Shown here piece after piece: positions 19,173 through 28,276 of a stretch of 64,000 bases of DNA. The stretch is from Massilia polaris (lineage in GTDB: Bacteria > Pseudomonadota > Gammaproteobacteria > Burkholderiales > Burkholderiaceae_D): the NCBI RefSeq assembly GCF_012927275.1, contig NZ_JABBGG010000010.1, forward strand, positions 104,157-168,156. The letters run 5' to 3'. The position numbers and the translations under genes were made by a program. The notes under the pieces are model-generated. The model was not told the DNA's origin and did no database searches. It saw only the letters and a list, made by a program, of their open reading frames with translations. Position 1 is the stretch's first letter, and each line of letters starts with the position of its first letter.

Positions 19173-22100
19173 TCAAACAATCCAGAGGCCTTCGCTTCCA
19201 TACTGGACGCCGATGATCTCGGCATTGGCCGTCAGCGCGGCGGCCAGCTCAGCACGCGTATGCGTTGTCAGATAGGCTGTCCAATTCTGCAAATTTGCGG
19301 CATCGGGACCATGGTCGCTTGCATTCTGGTACATCAAGCTGACAAACGCCGCATCGTCGAGCGCCCCGTAGCGCGCTGCGAACTCATTGGAATTCACAAA
19401 TACGGCAGCCAAATCGACCTTATTGAGCGACTGATCGAGCCAGAAAACAAAACCGGCCAAATCGCCCGAGCGTCCCAGCACGGTTTGATACAGCATGCCG
19501 ACCTGCTGTAACGCAGCTTGGGATGACTGGGTGAAACCGAGATCGATGCCGACGTCGCTGAACTGCCCCTTCTCGATTTGCTGGATGACGTCCACATCTC
19601 CGCCAGCCCTGGCTTCTGCCAACTTGATTTCGCCGTTGGGCGAAAGCAGGAACTTATATTCTGCAAGCTTTGCCCCGAACACGGCGGTGTCGATGCCATC
19701 ACCCCCGACCAGCGTATCGTTGCCAGCCCCGCCGTGCAGGACGTCGTCGCCACTGTCGGCGATCCATCCGCGGTCCACCATCAGATTGTCGCTGCCGAGC
19801 GCCACACCAAGCGTGCTGCTCCGGGCGGCGTGATGTTCACTGCTCAATGCGAGCTCCCGCAAAATATCAGCGCGGGAGATCGCATTGCTGTCCAGCTTGT
19901 TGACCCATTCGCCCAGCTGGCTGGCGGGCGCCGCATGCCCCAGGGTGTTCTGGTAAAGTTGCTGCACCAGGTCCTGGTTCGACAGTTTGCCCATCCCGTT
20001 CACCCACTCCGACGTCCGCATGAAGGATTGGACGAACTGGTCGGTCGGCGCGGCGGTCCCGGCCCAATAATTCAGTCCAGCCAGGTCGGGTGCGCGGTGG
20101 AAGGCGGCGTGATAGAGCAGGGACAAGCTTTTCAATGTCGACTGATCCGCCGAAACAAAGCCCAGTTCGGCAAGCGCCGTATTCATCTCGCCGGCGGTCA
20201 GGGTTTCATGCGCGCCGGCGTTGACCAGCACGGTGTTGTGCCGCCCGACGACCTGGCCCGCGCTGGTCAGGTAGAAATCCCACTGGCCGATGTCGCTGCG
20301 CCCGCCTTGCAACAGATCGTCGCCGCTACCGCCGAGCAAGCTGTCGTTGCCGATGCCGCCGAACACGATATCGTCGTCGGCGCCGCCGTCGAGGACATCG
20401 TTGCCGCCGGCGCTGCCAATCACGTCATCGCCCGCGCCGCCATGCAGGACATCGTCGCCGGCGCCGAGCACGATGGTCTGTGCCGAACTGTCGCCCCAGA
20501 CATGCTGCGATCCCGCGCCACCGGTGACCTTCACCGCTCCGATGATGGCGGCGAATTCAACGTTCTGCAGTTGTAATGCCGAGCCGGCCGGCAACGCGCG
20601 CGCGTCGATCACCAGCGCGGTCATCGGCGTTCCCACGGCGGCCTCATTGCCGATGATTACCAGCGGTGCGCCACTCGCCGCCGCGCCGGTCGCGGCGCTC
20701 GGAACGATTGTCTGCACCAGCAAGGGCGTCGTCGCCGGCAAATCGGCCAGGAAACCGGTGCCGCCGCCTGCCAGTGCGAGTTGATCGCTGGATCCGGCGA
20801 CGGTATGGGCCTGGATCTCCCGGATCAGGTCAGTCAGCGCATTGCCTGCAGGTTTCGGTGCGGCCGCGCCCGACACCACCAGGCCGTAGCCAACCGGTAC
20901 TTGCACACTGAGAACGCTGGTCCCGCCGCTCGACACGAGGGGGATGTCGGCCACCGAATTATTGCCGACGGCCTCAACGCGGTTCGCCGTGATCACCGGA
21001 ATCAGGATGGTCTGCGATACCGAGCCGTCGGCATTGGTCGTGGTGGCTTTGCTCACGCCGACGCCATCGATCGTGGTGGACGCCGGCGGCGTCGGCGGTG
21101 TGGTCGGCGGGGTAACGGGCGGGACATTGACGGCCAGGCTGAAACTGGTCTGTGCAATGGCGCCGCCGAAGCCATCGGACACGGTGAAGGCAAAGCTGGT
21201 GCTGCCTGCCGTCGCGGCGCTTGCGTAGCTCAGCTTGCCGGCGTCGATGTCGGCTTGCGTGAAGGTGGCCGCCACGGACAGCGGCGTGCCGTTTAATGCC
21301 AAGCTGCCTGCGGCCGGCAGCTCCGCCACGGTATACACGCGCTGCGTGGCCGGATTGTCCTGGTCGGTCACGCTCAGCATGGCGGACGTGATGACCCTGG
21401 AGGCGCCGGTGTTCAATGCGATGCCGGTATTGACGGCCAGGACCGGCGCGTCGTTGACGTCCAGGAGATTGACCGTGAATACCGTGTCGGTGGTGTTGCC
21501 GCTTGCGTCGGTGGCGCGCACCGTGACCTGATGGCCGGGCGCCGTTTCGACGTCGAGCAGGCTGCCGTTCGCCACGGTGATCGCAGCGCTGTCGGCATCG
21601 ATCGCGAAGCGCCCGCCGGCATCATCCTGCAGTGTGTAAGTCAGCGCAGTCTGGTCGGTGCCAGGCGCGGTGCCGACCGCGGCGCCAATGGCCGCATTTT
21701 CCGCAACGCTGAACGTCGCGGTGGGCAGTGCCGGCGCCGCGGTGTCGATGACGATGTTTTTGTTGGCGCCCAGCGAGCCGGCGGCGCCTGGGGTGGACAG
21801 TACCAGCGAAACGGCCTGTCCGCCGCCGCCGGTCTCGGTGATGGTGGCGCCGTTCAAGACCAGCGCATTGGCCGAGCTGTAGTCGAGGTCGGCGCTGTTC
21901 TGGCCGGCGCCCACGGTGTAGCTGAAGCTCAGCGTGCTGCTGCCCGAGCCGCCGGTGTAGGTGGCCGTGCCGCCGCTGTCGAGCGACAGCGTCGGCATGC
22001 CGCCACTGGTATCAACTGTGACCGCACTGCTGAAGCCGAGCGCGATGGTGACAGTCTGGCCGCTGCCGTAAGCGCCATCGGCGGTGGTGGCGCTGACGCC

Positions 22101-25094
22101 GGTGATGCTGGCCACCGAACCGTCCACGTCGACCGCCGCCGTGCTGCCGACACTGTTCAGGGTGAGCGTTGCGTTGTTGCCGGCCGCATCCTGCAGGAGG
22201 CCGCCATTGCTCGACAGCGCGCCGATCGTGACGCCGTTGGCGTCGGCGTCGCCGTTTTGCACGACGTAGCGGAACACCAGCGCGCTGCTGCCGGAACCGG
22301 ACTGATAGTCGGCGTAGCGCGTGGTGGCGCCGACCACCAGCGCGATGCGCGGCGTGCCGCCGGAGGTATCGACCGACACCGCTTCGGAGAAGTTGACCGT
22401 GAAGTCGAGCGCGCCGCCGGTGTAATAAGTACCGTTGGCCGGCACCGCGACCGAGTCGATGGCGGGCGCGCTGCCATCGACGCTGATGTTGAGCACGCCG
22501 GAGGCGGCCGAGGTATTGCCGGCCGTGTCGCTGGCCACCGCCGTGATCGCGTGGCTGCCCTCGCTCAGCGCGCCGGTGGTGAAGTTCCAGCCGCCGGCGC
22601 CGGCCGCCGCCGTGCCGAGCAGCGTGACACCGTCGAAGATGCTGACGGTACTGCCGTTGTCAGCGCTGCCGCTGAGCGATGGCGTGGTATCGCTGGTGAC
22701 GCCGTCGTTGTTCGACCAGCCGCTGTCGCTGGCGCTGGCGAGCGCGGGGGTGCCCGGCGTGGCCGGCGCGCTGGTATCGACCGCGTAGGCGCGGCTCAGG
22801 GCGGGACCTTCGTTGCCGGCCGCGTCCCGGACCTTGAGCATCAACGTACCGCTCGCAGGCAGCGTAACCCCGGTCCATGCCAGCGTGGTACCCGTCACCT
22901 GGCTGGTGATGTCGGTCCACGTGCTGCCGCCGTCGAGCGAGCCGAAGACGGTGTCGCCGCCGCCCGGCGCGCCACTGAGGGTGGCGCCGATGGTCTGGGC
23001 GGCGGTGCTGGTAATGAAGTCGCTGGCGCTGGCGCCTGTATCGGCCGACAGCGCCAGGTTGCTGAAAGTGATCGTCGGCGCAGTGGTGTCGAAGATGTAC
23101 GCTTGCGACAACACGGCGCCGTCATTGCCGGCGGTGTCGCCGACCTTGACCTGCAGCGTATTGCTGGCAGCCAGGGTGACGCCGCCGAGCGACCAGGCGC
23201 TGGAGCCGACCGTGCCGCTGGCAGCGGTCCAGCTGGCGCCATTGTTGAGTGAAACGTACACCGTCTCGCCGCTGGCAAGGTTGGCCGACAAGGTGCCGCT
23301 GATGGTTTGCGCCGCCGTGTTGGTAACCAGGTCGGTGCCGGAGCTGCCGCTGTCGTTGGACAGGGCGGCCGAGGCGACGCCGGTGGCAGGGGCCGTGGTG
23401 TCGAGCGTGTAGGCCTGGCTCAGCGGTGAACTCTCGTTGCCGGCGGCGTCGGCGAGCTTGAGCATCAGGGTGCCGCTGCCGGTCAGCGTGACGCCGTTCC
23501 ACGTCAGCGTGGTACCCGAGACCTTGCTGGTGATGTCGGTCCAGCTGGCGCCGCCGTCGAGCGAGCCGAGCACCCTGTCGCCGGCGGCCGCGGCGCCGCT
23601 GAGGGTGGCGCCGATGGTCTGGGCAGTGGTCCTGGTGATGAAGTCGCTGGTGCTGGCGCCGGTATCGGCCGACAGCGCCGGGTTGCTGAAGGTGACCGTC
23701 GGCGCAGTCGTGTCGAGCGCATAGGTATGCGTGAAGGCGGTGCTGGAGGCGTCGCTGTTGGCCACCCGCGCCACGAAGGTATTGCTGCCGCTCAGCGTGG
23801 TGGTGGTGCTCCACGCAGTCGAGCCGACCGTATAGGTGCCGGCATTGCTCCACGTGCTGCCATTGTCATAGGAAACCTCGACGCGCTCGCCGCTGCCCAG
23901 GTTGGCCGACAAGGTGCCGCTGATGGTCTGGGCGGCGATGCTGGTGACGAAGTCGCTGGCGCCGGTGCCGGTGTCGGCCGACAGGGTGGCGCTATTGACC
24001 GTGGCGGCCGGCCCCAGCAGGCGGACGTCGGTGATGTTGAAATTCTGGAACGTCGCATAGTCGATCGAGGTGATCGTCACGCTGCGCATGTCGTTCAACG
24101 CGGTGTCGAAACTGGATTTCGTCGTGATGACGCCGGTGTTGTTGATGCCGGCCTGGGTAAAGCCGGAGCTGGTGCCGTTGGCCCAGGTGATGGCGAAGGA
24201 GATCGCGCCGACATAGGATTGCACACCGAACGACGCGATGTCGAAGGAGTAGCCGGCCTCGACGCTGACGGTGAACCGGACGCCGCTGCTGCCGTCGGCG
24301 GCGTAAGGGTAAAGGCCATCGTCCGGCAGGCCGTTGTTGAAGATGTACATCTCCGGCCCGCTGAACGAAATGGTCTTCGTCGACACGGTTTTGGTGATGC
24401 TTGTCACGGGGCTGAAGTCGTCGCCGTCGCTGGCGTAGACGAAAGGAACCACCAACAAAGCGCCATCGTACTGGGTCAGGGCAAGCGCACCGGCATCGAT
24501 GGCGCCGGTTTGCGATTCCAGCGTCCAGTCGCCGCCGAGGCGGGCCGCGCCGGTCAGGTCGGTCGAGGCGGCAAGGTCGGCGCCGGTGGCCTTCGCAATC
24601 CCGGCCAGCAAGCCAGTACTATCGCCGGCAGCGACCCCGCAGCCATACAGCAGGAGGTCGCCGTCACCCGTCAGCGCTGCGCCCAGTTGCGCCAATTGGG
24701 CTTGCGTGGCGGGCGACGCCAGCGCGGCCTCGGTCAGCTGGGTGGTGCCCAGCTTGACCAGCCCTTGCGCGCCGTGCGACAGGATGTGAATCGCGTCCAG
24801 ATCGTGCTGGCCGGAGGCCCACTGGGCGATCTGCGCCAGGCCATCGCCGCTGCCGTCGAACTCCACGATGCCGATGCCGTCGGCCACGCCCGCTTCCAGG
24901 CTCTTGTAGTTGGCCAGCGAGGTATCGACGAGCACCACTTCCATCCGGCCATCCGGCCCGGTCGGGGCGGCCGTGCGCACCGTCAGCACCGCCGGCACAG
25001 CGCTGGCGGGTGCCTGGACGGCACCGCCGGCGTCATTCCCGTTCTTGCCGGGTGCAGGCGATTGAGTGTAGTTGTAAGAGTGATTCTGACGCAC
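19173..25094 (-). CDS. Giant RTX-type secreted or surface protein: DUF4347, Ig-like/cadherin repeats, calcium repeats, DUF4214
   Basis: About 1973 residues. GTG at 25094 is the likely start (AGAGG site, and the family-like N-terminus RQNHSYNYTQSPAPG). Order of domains: DUF4347 (residues about 50-215, containing IHILSHGAQGLVKLGTTQLT); several near-identical Ig-like repeats, each opening ALSADTGAS.SDF and closing YTLDTTAP; a bacterial Ig-like repeat; two NGTYYTGG/VDTSGG-type repeats; a cadherin-like domain (FSVAENAAIGAAVG); a proline linker; nonapeptide calcium repeats (GAGDDVLHGGAGDDVIG); DUF4214; a second short RTX block; and DUF4214 again. There is no Sec signal, so type I secretion through the C-terminus is the family expectation. 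An adhesin or surface-layer role is likely but unproven. No T1SS genes lie in the window. Confidence 0.88.
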   Translation of the reverse strand: MRQNHSYNYTQSPAPGKNGNDAGGAVQAPASAVPAVLTVRTAAPTGPDGRMEVVLVDTSLANYKSLEAGVADGIGIVEFDGSGDGLAQIAQWASGQHDLDAIHILSHGAQGLVKLGTTQLTEAALASPATQAQLAQLGAALTGDGDLLLYGCGVAAGDSTGLLAGIAKATGADLAASTDLTGAARLGGDWTLESQTGAIDAGALALTQYDGALLVVPFVYASDGDDFSPVTSITKTVSTKTISFSGPEMYIFNNGLPDDGLYPYAADGSSGVRFTVSVEAGYSFDIASFGVQSYVGAISFAITWANGTSSGFTQAGINNTGVITTKSSFDTALNDMRSVTITSIDYATFQNFNITDVRLLGPAATVNSATLSADTGTGASDFVTSIAAQTISGTLSANLGSGERVEVSYDNGSTWSNAGTYTVGSTAWSTTTTLSGSNTFVARVANSDASSTAFTHTYALDTTAPTVTFSNPALSADTGASTSDFITRTTAQTIGATLSGAAAAGDRVLGSLDGGASWTDITSKVSGTTLTWNGVTLTGSGTLMLKLADAAGNESSPLSQAYTLDTTAPATGVASAALSNDSGSSGTDLVTNTAAQTISGTLSANLASGETVYVSLNNGASWTAASGTVGSSAWSLGGVTLAASNTLQVKVGDTAGNDGAVLSQAYIFDTTAPTITFSNLALSADTGASASDFITSTAAQTIGATLSGAPGGGDTVFGSLDGGSTWTDITSQVTGTTLAWTGVTLPASGTLMLKVRDAAGNEGPALSRAYAVDTSAPATPGTPALASASDSGWSNNDGVTSDTTPSLSGSADNGSTVSIFDGVTLLGTAAAGAGGWNFTTGALSEGSHAITAVASDTAGNTSAASGVLNISVDGSAPAIDSVAVPANGTYYTGGALDFTVNFSEAVSVDTSGGTPRIALVVGATTRYADYQSGSGSSALVFRYVVQNGDADANGVTIGALSSNGGLLQDAAGNNATLTLNSVGSTAAVDVDGSVASITGVSATTADGAYGSGQTVTIALGFSSAVTVDTSGGMPTLSLDSGGTATYTGGSGSSTLSFSYTVGAGQNSADLDYSSANALVLNGATITETGGGGQAVSLVLSTPGAAGSLGANKNIVIDTAAPALPTATFSVAENAAIGAAVGTAPGTDQTALTYTLQDDAGGRFAIDADSAAITVANGSLLDVETAPGHQVTVRATDASGNTTDTVFTVNLLDVNDAPVLAVNTGIALNTGASRVITSAMLSVTDQDNPATQRVYTVAELPAAGSLALNGTPLSVAATFTQADIDAGKLSYASAATAGSTSFAFTVSDGFGGAIAQTSFSLAVNVPPVTPPTTPPTPPASTTIDGVGVSKATTTNADGSVSQTILIPVITANRVEAVGNNSVADIPLVSSGGTSVLSVQVPVGYGLVVSGAAAPKPAGNALTDLIREIQAHTVAGSSDQLALAGGGTGFLADLPATTPLLVQTIVPSAATGAAASGAPLVIIGNEAAVGTPMTALVIDARALPAGSALQLQNVEFAAIIGAVKVTGGAGSQHVWGDSSAQTIVLGAGDDVLHGGAGDDVIGSAGGNDVLDGGADDDIVFGGIGNDSLLGGSGDDLLQGGRSDIGQWDFYLTSAGQVVGRHNTVLVNAGAHETLTAGEMNTALAELGFVSADQSTLKSLSLLYHAAFHRAPDLAGLNYWAGTAAPTDQFVQSFMRTSEWVNGMGKLSNQDLVQQLYQNTLGHAAPASQLGEWVNKLDSNAISRADILRELALSSEHHAARSSTLGVALGSDNLMVDRGWIADSGDDVLHGGAGNDTLVGGDGIDTAVFGAKLAEYKFLLSPNGEIKLAEARAGGDVDVIQQIEKGQFSDVGIDLGFTQSSQAALQQVGMLYQTVLGRSGDLAGFVFWLDQSLNKVDLAAVFVNSNEFAARYGALDDAAFVSLMYQNASDHGPDAANLQNWTAYLTTHTRAELAAALTANAEIIGVQYGSEGLWIV

Positions 25095-25350
25095 GGTAGA
25101 CCTCTGATGGTTGGACGTTTGTGACCTGAGAAGGGAATGTGCGCTCGCGTACGGAAGGGCGGCGCTCACGCAGCGCCAACAGGGCAATTGTTACGGCAGC
25201 CTGTTCAATAAGCAGTCATCATGCCTTGCCTGGCCAGCCGCGGACCCAAAAATTGAAACTCTAGCAAGCTGGAAATTGGGTGGCGTTGCGCTGCTGCAAC
25301 GTAACAGGAGAAGGGGGCGCCTCGGCGTCGCGGCAGTAAATACGCGCGTT

Positions 25351-25597
25351 CGTAAGACCTCAGCGAAGTACAGCCTGGGAAGCTTGTATTGGGCCGGGCG
25401 GGGCGAAATTGCGCGCGATTATCAGCAGGCGCGCTGTGGTATCGCAAGCCGGCCGAGCAGGGCAATATCTGGCCAGTGAGCGGCTGGCCTATAGGTATCA
25501 AAGCGGATGCGGCGTCCCCGTCGATTTGCAGCAGGCGGCCAAATGGTCGCCTGTGGCGGGCGCGCAAAAAACCGCAGCGGGAGTAAAGCGGCAGTAG
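25351..25597 (+). pseudogene. Sel1-repeat (SLR) protein remnant, frameshifted
   Basis: Three reading frames each carry part of Sel1-like repeats: SAKYSLGSLYWAGRGEIARD first, then ALWYRKPAEQGNIW in a second frame, then LAYRYQSGCGVPVDLQQAAK and WSPVAGAQKTA in a third, ending at a stop near 25597. These match the Sel1 pattern (alanine, tyrosine and glycine spaced at about 36 residues, GxGVxxD). No intact start is visible. It is the only content of the 545-base gap between the giant RTX gene and ohrR. Confidence 0.55.
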
Positions 25598-25639
25598 CGA
25601 GTGAAATCGCAGGCCCGGTGGCGGCCCGCTAACTCGCAT

Positions 25640-26098
25640 CTACTTCTTGAGTGCCCTGTTCAGGTTGTTGCGCAACTTGAGCACGGCGTCGCGTGTTTCA
25701 GCGAACTCGTCAAGGCTCAACCCGGACGCCTCGGACAAGGCATCGCTGTTGGTTTTTTCGCGCAGGGCCCGGCCTTCCGCGGTCAGGCCGACCAAGACCT
25801 GGCGCTCGTCCGCGCTGTCGCGCTGGCGGGTGACATATCCCATTGCCTCCAGTTTTTTCAGGATGGGCGTAAGCGTGTTCGATTCCAGGAACAGCTTTTC
25901 GCCCAGCCCGCCCACCGTCTGGTTGCCTTCTTCGTACAGTGCGATCATCGTGATGTACTGGGTGTACGTCAATCCCACCGCATCGAGGATGGGCTTATAC
26001 GCCTTGCCAAAGCTAAGGTTGGCCGAATAGATGGCGAAGCACAAGAAATCGGTCAGCTTCAGGTCTTTGGCCTTGGGGATTTTATTTGCTTTGCTCAT
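25640..26098 (-). CDS. ohrR: Organic-peroxide-sensing MarR-family repressor
   Basis: A 152-residue winged-helix regulator. The N-terminal LKLTDFLCFAIYSANLSFGK places a cysteine at residue 20 in the position of the peroxidatic cysteine of OhrR (family motif LCFALYSA). The DNA-binding region follows (QTVGGLGEKLFLESNTLTPILKKLEAMGYVTR, given here as positions 60-92), with the wing RQRDSADERQVLVGLT. ATG at 26098 is the family start. Two ohr genes lie upstream on the same strand, the usual context; peroxide oxidation of Cys20 would release repression of them. A perfect 17-base palindrome in its leader suggests autoregulation. Confidence 0.9.
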   Translation of the reverse strand: MSKANKIPKAKDLKLTDFLCFAIYSANLSFGKAYKPILDAVGLTYTQYITMIALYEEGNQTVGGLGEKLFLESNTLTPILKKLEAMGYVTRQRDSADERQVLVGLTAEGRALREKTNSDALSEASGLSLDEFAETRDAVLKLRNNLNRALKK

Positions 26099-26145
26099 GG
26101 TTGATGGTCCGCCTGGTTCAGAATAATGCATACTTTACCACGCGG

Positions 26146-26162
26146 ATCCGATTAAATCGGAT
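26146..26162. promoter_or_regulatory. Perfect palindrome upstream of ohrR, candidate operator
   Basis: ATCCGATT-A-AATCGGAT, eight-base arms around one base, lies 48 bases before the ohrR start. Its inner half-sites (CGATT/AATCG) resemble the ATCG/CGAT half-sites in front of the two ohr genes. Confidence 0.55.
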
Positions 26163-26187
26163 AAGTCGCAATGGACTTTGCCTGCAC

Positions 26188-26211
26188 AAGGTGCGCGCGA
26201 ACGCGCACCTT
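26188..26211 (-). terminator. GC-rich hairpin after the first ohr gene
   Basis: AAGGTGCGCG, loop CGAA, CGCGCACCTT form a perfect ten-base-pair stem 12 bases after the ohr stop at 26223. The T-run after it is weak, so it may be a terminator or a 3' stabilising hairpin. Confidence 0.55.
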
Positions 26212-26222
26212 ATCGCGGGCTA

Positions 26223-26678
26223 TTACGCGGTCGTGACGTTCACGGTCACGTCGATATTTCCACGCGTGGCTTTGGAGTAGGGACAGATGGCGTCCGCGGC
26301 ATGGGCGATCTCGGTGGCCAGGGCGTGGTCGAGGCCAGGTACCACCAGGTTGATGCGGCCCTGGATGTAATAGTCGGCGCCGCCCATGCCCAGATCCACT
26401 TCCACCTCCACCGCCGTATCCGCAGGCAGGGTGACCTGTTTTTCCGCGGCCACGATGCCGACGGCGGCAATATAGCAGGCGGACCAGGCCCCTGCGAATA
26501 GTTGTTCCGCGGTCGGGTGCGGCGCGACGGTGTCGAACGCATATGCGGGTGCGCGAGGGTTGCCCGGCGCGCTCAGCGCCATGGTGACAGTACCGTCGTG
26601 TTTGCCGGCGAGCACGCGGGCGTCAGGGGATGTGGTGTGGGTTTTGCCGGTCAGCAGAACTTTTTGAATGTTGCTCAT
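26223..26678 (-). CDS. ohr: Organic hydroperoxide resistance protein (Ohr/OsmC family)
   Basis: A 151-residue thiol peroxidase of the Ohr subfamily that reduces organic and fatty-acid hydroperoxides with lipoylated proteins as donor. The two reactive cysteines are visible: AEQLFAGAWSACYIAAVG (Cys68) and [18 protein letters not shown] (second Cys about 64 residues later). The start ATG at 26678 carries the family opening MSNIQKVLLTGKT. The next gene upstream is a close paralogue, and ohrR follows downstream, so this is a three-gene peroxide locus. Confidence 0.92.
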   Translation of the reverse strand: MSNIQKVLLTGKTHTTSPDARVLAGKHDGTVTMALSAPGNPRAPAYAFDTVAPHPTAEQLFAGAWSACYIAAVGIVAAEKQVTLPADTAVEVEVDLGMGGADYYIQGRINLVVPGLDHALATEIAHAADAICPYSKATRGNIDVTVNVTTA

Positions 26679-26719
26679 GATGGATTCCTTGGTAAAATAA
26701 ATCTAGCGCGAAAGATTTT

Positions 26720-26731
26720 ATCGCATGCGAT
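26720..26731. promoter_or_regulatory. Candidate OhrR operator upstream of the first ohr
   Basis: The perfect 12-base palindrome ATCGCATGCGAT lies 42 bases before the ohr start at 26678, within an AT-rich flank (TTTT before it). The same ATCG-N4-CGAT pattern precedes the second ohr gene. Confidence 0.5.
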
Positions 26732-26751
26732 GTATGTGGGCCGCCGCGGAA

Positions 26752-27207
26752 TTACGCGGTGACGACATTCAGCACCACATCGATATTGCCGTGCGTGGCT
26801 TTCGAGTACGGGCAGATGGCGTCGGCCGCATGCGCGATCGCGGTGGCCAGCGCGTGGTCGAGGCCTGGCACGACGAGGCTGAGACGGGCCTGAAGGAAGT
26901 ATGCGCTTCCACCCACGCCCAAGTCTACTTCGATATCCACGGCGGTATTTGCCGGCAGCGTCACGTTCTTTTCCTTGGCCACGAGGCCGACGGCGGCTAT
27001 GTAGCAGGCCGACCAGGCGCCGGCGAACAGCTGCTCGGCGGTCGGGTGCGGCGCGACGGCTTCGAATGCATAGGCGGGCGCGGCGGGAATGCGCGGCGCG
27101 GACAGGCTGATGTTCAGGTTGCCTTCGTGGTTGCCGGCGATGACGCGGCCGTCGGCGGAAGTGGTGCGGGATTTGCCGGTCAGCAGGACTTTTTGAATTT
27201 TGCTCAT
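26752..27207 (-). CDS. Organic hydroperoxide resistance protein, second tandem copy
   Basis: A 151-residue Ohr paralogue nearly co-linear with the first copy: MSKIQKVLLTGKSRTTSADG at the start, AEQLFAGAWSACYIAAVGLV with the first reactive Cys and ADAICPYSKATHGNIDVVLN with the second. ATG at 27207 is chosen (GGAG site six bases upstream), although the frame stays open to 27564. The two copies arose by tandem duplication and have diverged moderately, which may reflect different substrates or dosage. Confidence 0.92.
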   Translation of the reverse strand: MSKIQKVLLTGKSRTTSADGRVIAGNHEGNLNISLSAPRIPAAPAYAFEAVAPHPTAEQLFAGAWSACYIAAVGLVAKEKNVTLPANTAVDIEVDLGVGGSAYFLQARLSLVVPGLDHALATAIAHAADAICPYSKATHGNIDVVLNVVTA

Positions 27208-27308
27208 GATCAACTCCGTATGTGTCGTTGGATGTATCGTGCGCGACTGAATCGCAACCGATGAACGTAGTATAGCCACGCCAGAGCGAATGTCAAACGC
27301 TTTCGATG

Positions 27309-27324
27309 AAATCGTACGCGATTT
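27309..27324. promoter_or_regulatory. Candidate OhrR operator upstream of the second ohr
   Basis: AAATCG-TACG-CGATTT, an inverted repeat with six-base arms around four bases, lies about 100 bases before the ohr start at 27207. Its core ATCGTACGCGAT is the same type as ATCGCATGCGAT in front of the first copy. The remaining part of the 27208-27603 gap shows no gene that I can support. Confidence 0.5.
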
Positions 27325-27603
27325 ATTATGAGAGGTGAGGCACCACGATAAGCCGGGGCGTACCCACCCACAGCCCTGCCATATTCCAAGATGAACCGCA
27401 ATAACGTCGACGTGGAAATCAAGCTGCTCTAAGCGGCGCCCCACGGACTGGATCGAACGGCCACATGGTGTCGATACGGCTGTGGTTACGAGGTCCGGCC
27501 CGGCATTGAATGGTCGAATTGAGTGCTGATTGCGATGCAGTTCTTCGTCTGGTGCTTTTGCCATCCGATATAGACTGCGTCGAGGAAAACTTTGAAGGCT
27601 TAT

Positions 27604-27915
27604 ATGAATTCTTTGACAGTCAGTAACTCAGGCACTGCCTGGATCCAGGACATGCATGCCCAGGGAAAGCCGACAGCGGGCGGGTGGCGCGACAGCCCAA
27701 ATGCTGACTACTATGCCTCGCTCGATGGGAATAGTCCCGCCGCAAAGCCTGCGGTCGAACTGCCTGGTTCGCTTGCTGAATTGTTGAAGTTGCAGCAAAA
27801 AGCTGCGGAAGAGAAAAACGACGACCTGGCAGATCGGATCCAGGACGAAATGGCGAAAGTCGCGTCCAGCCATGGAATGGCTTCAAGCGGCAATATCATC
27901 AATGTGAAAGCGTGA
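27604..27915 (+). CDS. Small hypothetical protein, 103 residues
   Basis: The frame starts at ATG 27604 with GAAGG five bases upstream; a TTG twelve bases earlier is less likely. The protein is hydrophilic, without a signal peptide or membrane helix. The middle is Pro/Ala-rich (SPAAKPAVELPGSLAELLKL), followed by an amphipathic helix QQKAAEEKNDDLADRIQDEM and a Ser/Gly tail. I do not recognise a family. It is divergent from the ohr genes and convergent with the following small exported protein genes. Confidence 0.6.
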   Translation: MNSLTVSNSGTAWIQDMHAQGKPTAGGWRDSPNADYYASLDGNSPAAKPAVELPGSLAELLKLQQKAAEEKNDDLADRIQDEMAKVASSHGMASSGNIINVKA

Positions 27916-28101
27916 CAAGCGCCTGAAGTTAGGCACTTCAAATCCGGCAATTCTGCGCGCGACGGCAGCAGCGCCATCTTCCGCTGCGTCGGTCACTCAC
28001 GACCACGGATTCCTCACAGCACTGCGGCGGCGCCGCCGCATACCTCTCCCGTACGGCCTGATCAGCACCAGGGGCCCGCCCCGCAAGGGGGGGCACCAGC
28101 A

Positions 28102-28271
28102 CTATTTGTTAAGCTCGGTCAGCGAGCCGCCGATCGCCTTGCACTCGGTCGGGGTCTTGACCACGACGCCTTGGCCCCGTAGCAGCACGTTGGCTTTTCT
28201 TTCTCGGCAGCGTGCGCGGTGACTGACATGCCGAGGCTCGCCAGGGCGAGCAGGGACGCTTTGCCTGCCAA
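28102..28271 (-). pseudogene. Small exported protein with a frameshift
   Basis: TTG at 28271, behind GGAG, begins a good signal peptide (LAGKASLLALASLGMSVTAH, AA cleavage). Shortly after the cleavage site the frame must change from AEKEK to reach NVLLRGQGVVVKTPTECKAI with the tail GGSLTELNK and TAG at 28102. A one-base change in the AGAAAAGCC run explains it. The gene follows the cupin gene by five bases and was probably its operon partner. The original product would be about 55 residues; its function is unknown. Confidence 0.55.
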
Positions 28272-28276
28272 CGCCT

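Noticed and set aside
19173..25094. Tandem repeats considered as a CRISPR-like or satellite array
   Set aside because: The repeats are in frame, about 285-300 bases long and code for Ig-like domains; there are no spacers. No CRISPR array was seen in the window.
21531..25124. Two long plus-strand frames opposite the giant protein
   Set aside because: Low-complexity Arg/Gly/Ala products that mirror the repeats of the real gene; no ribosome sites or domains.
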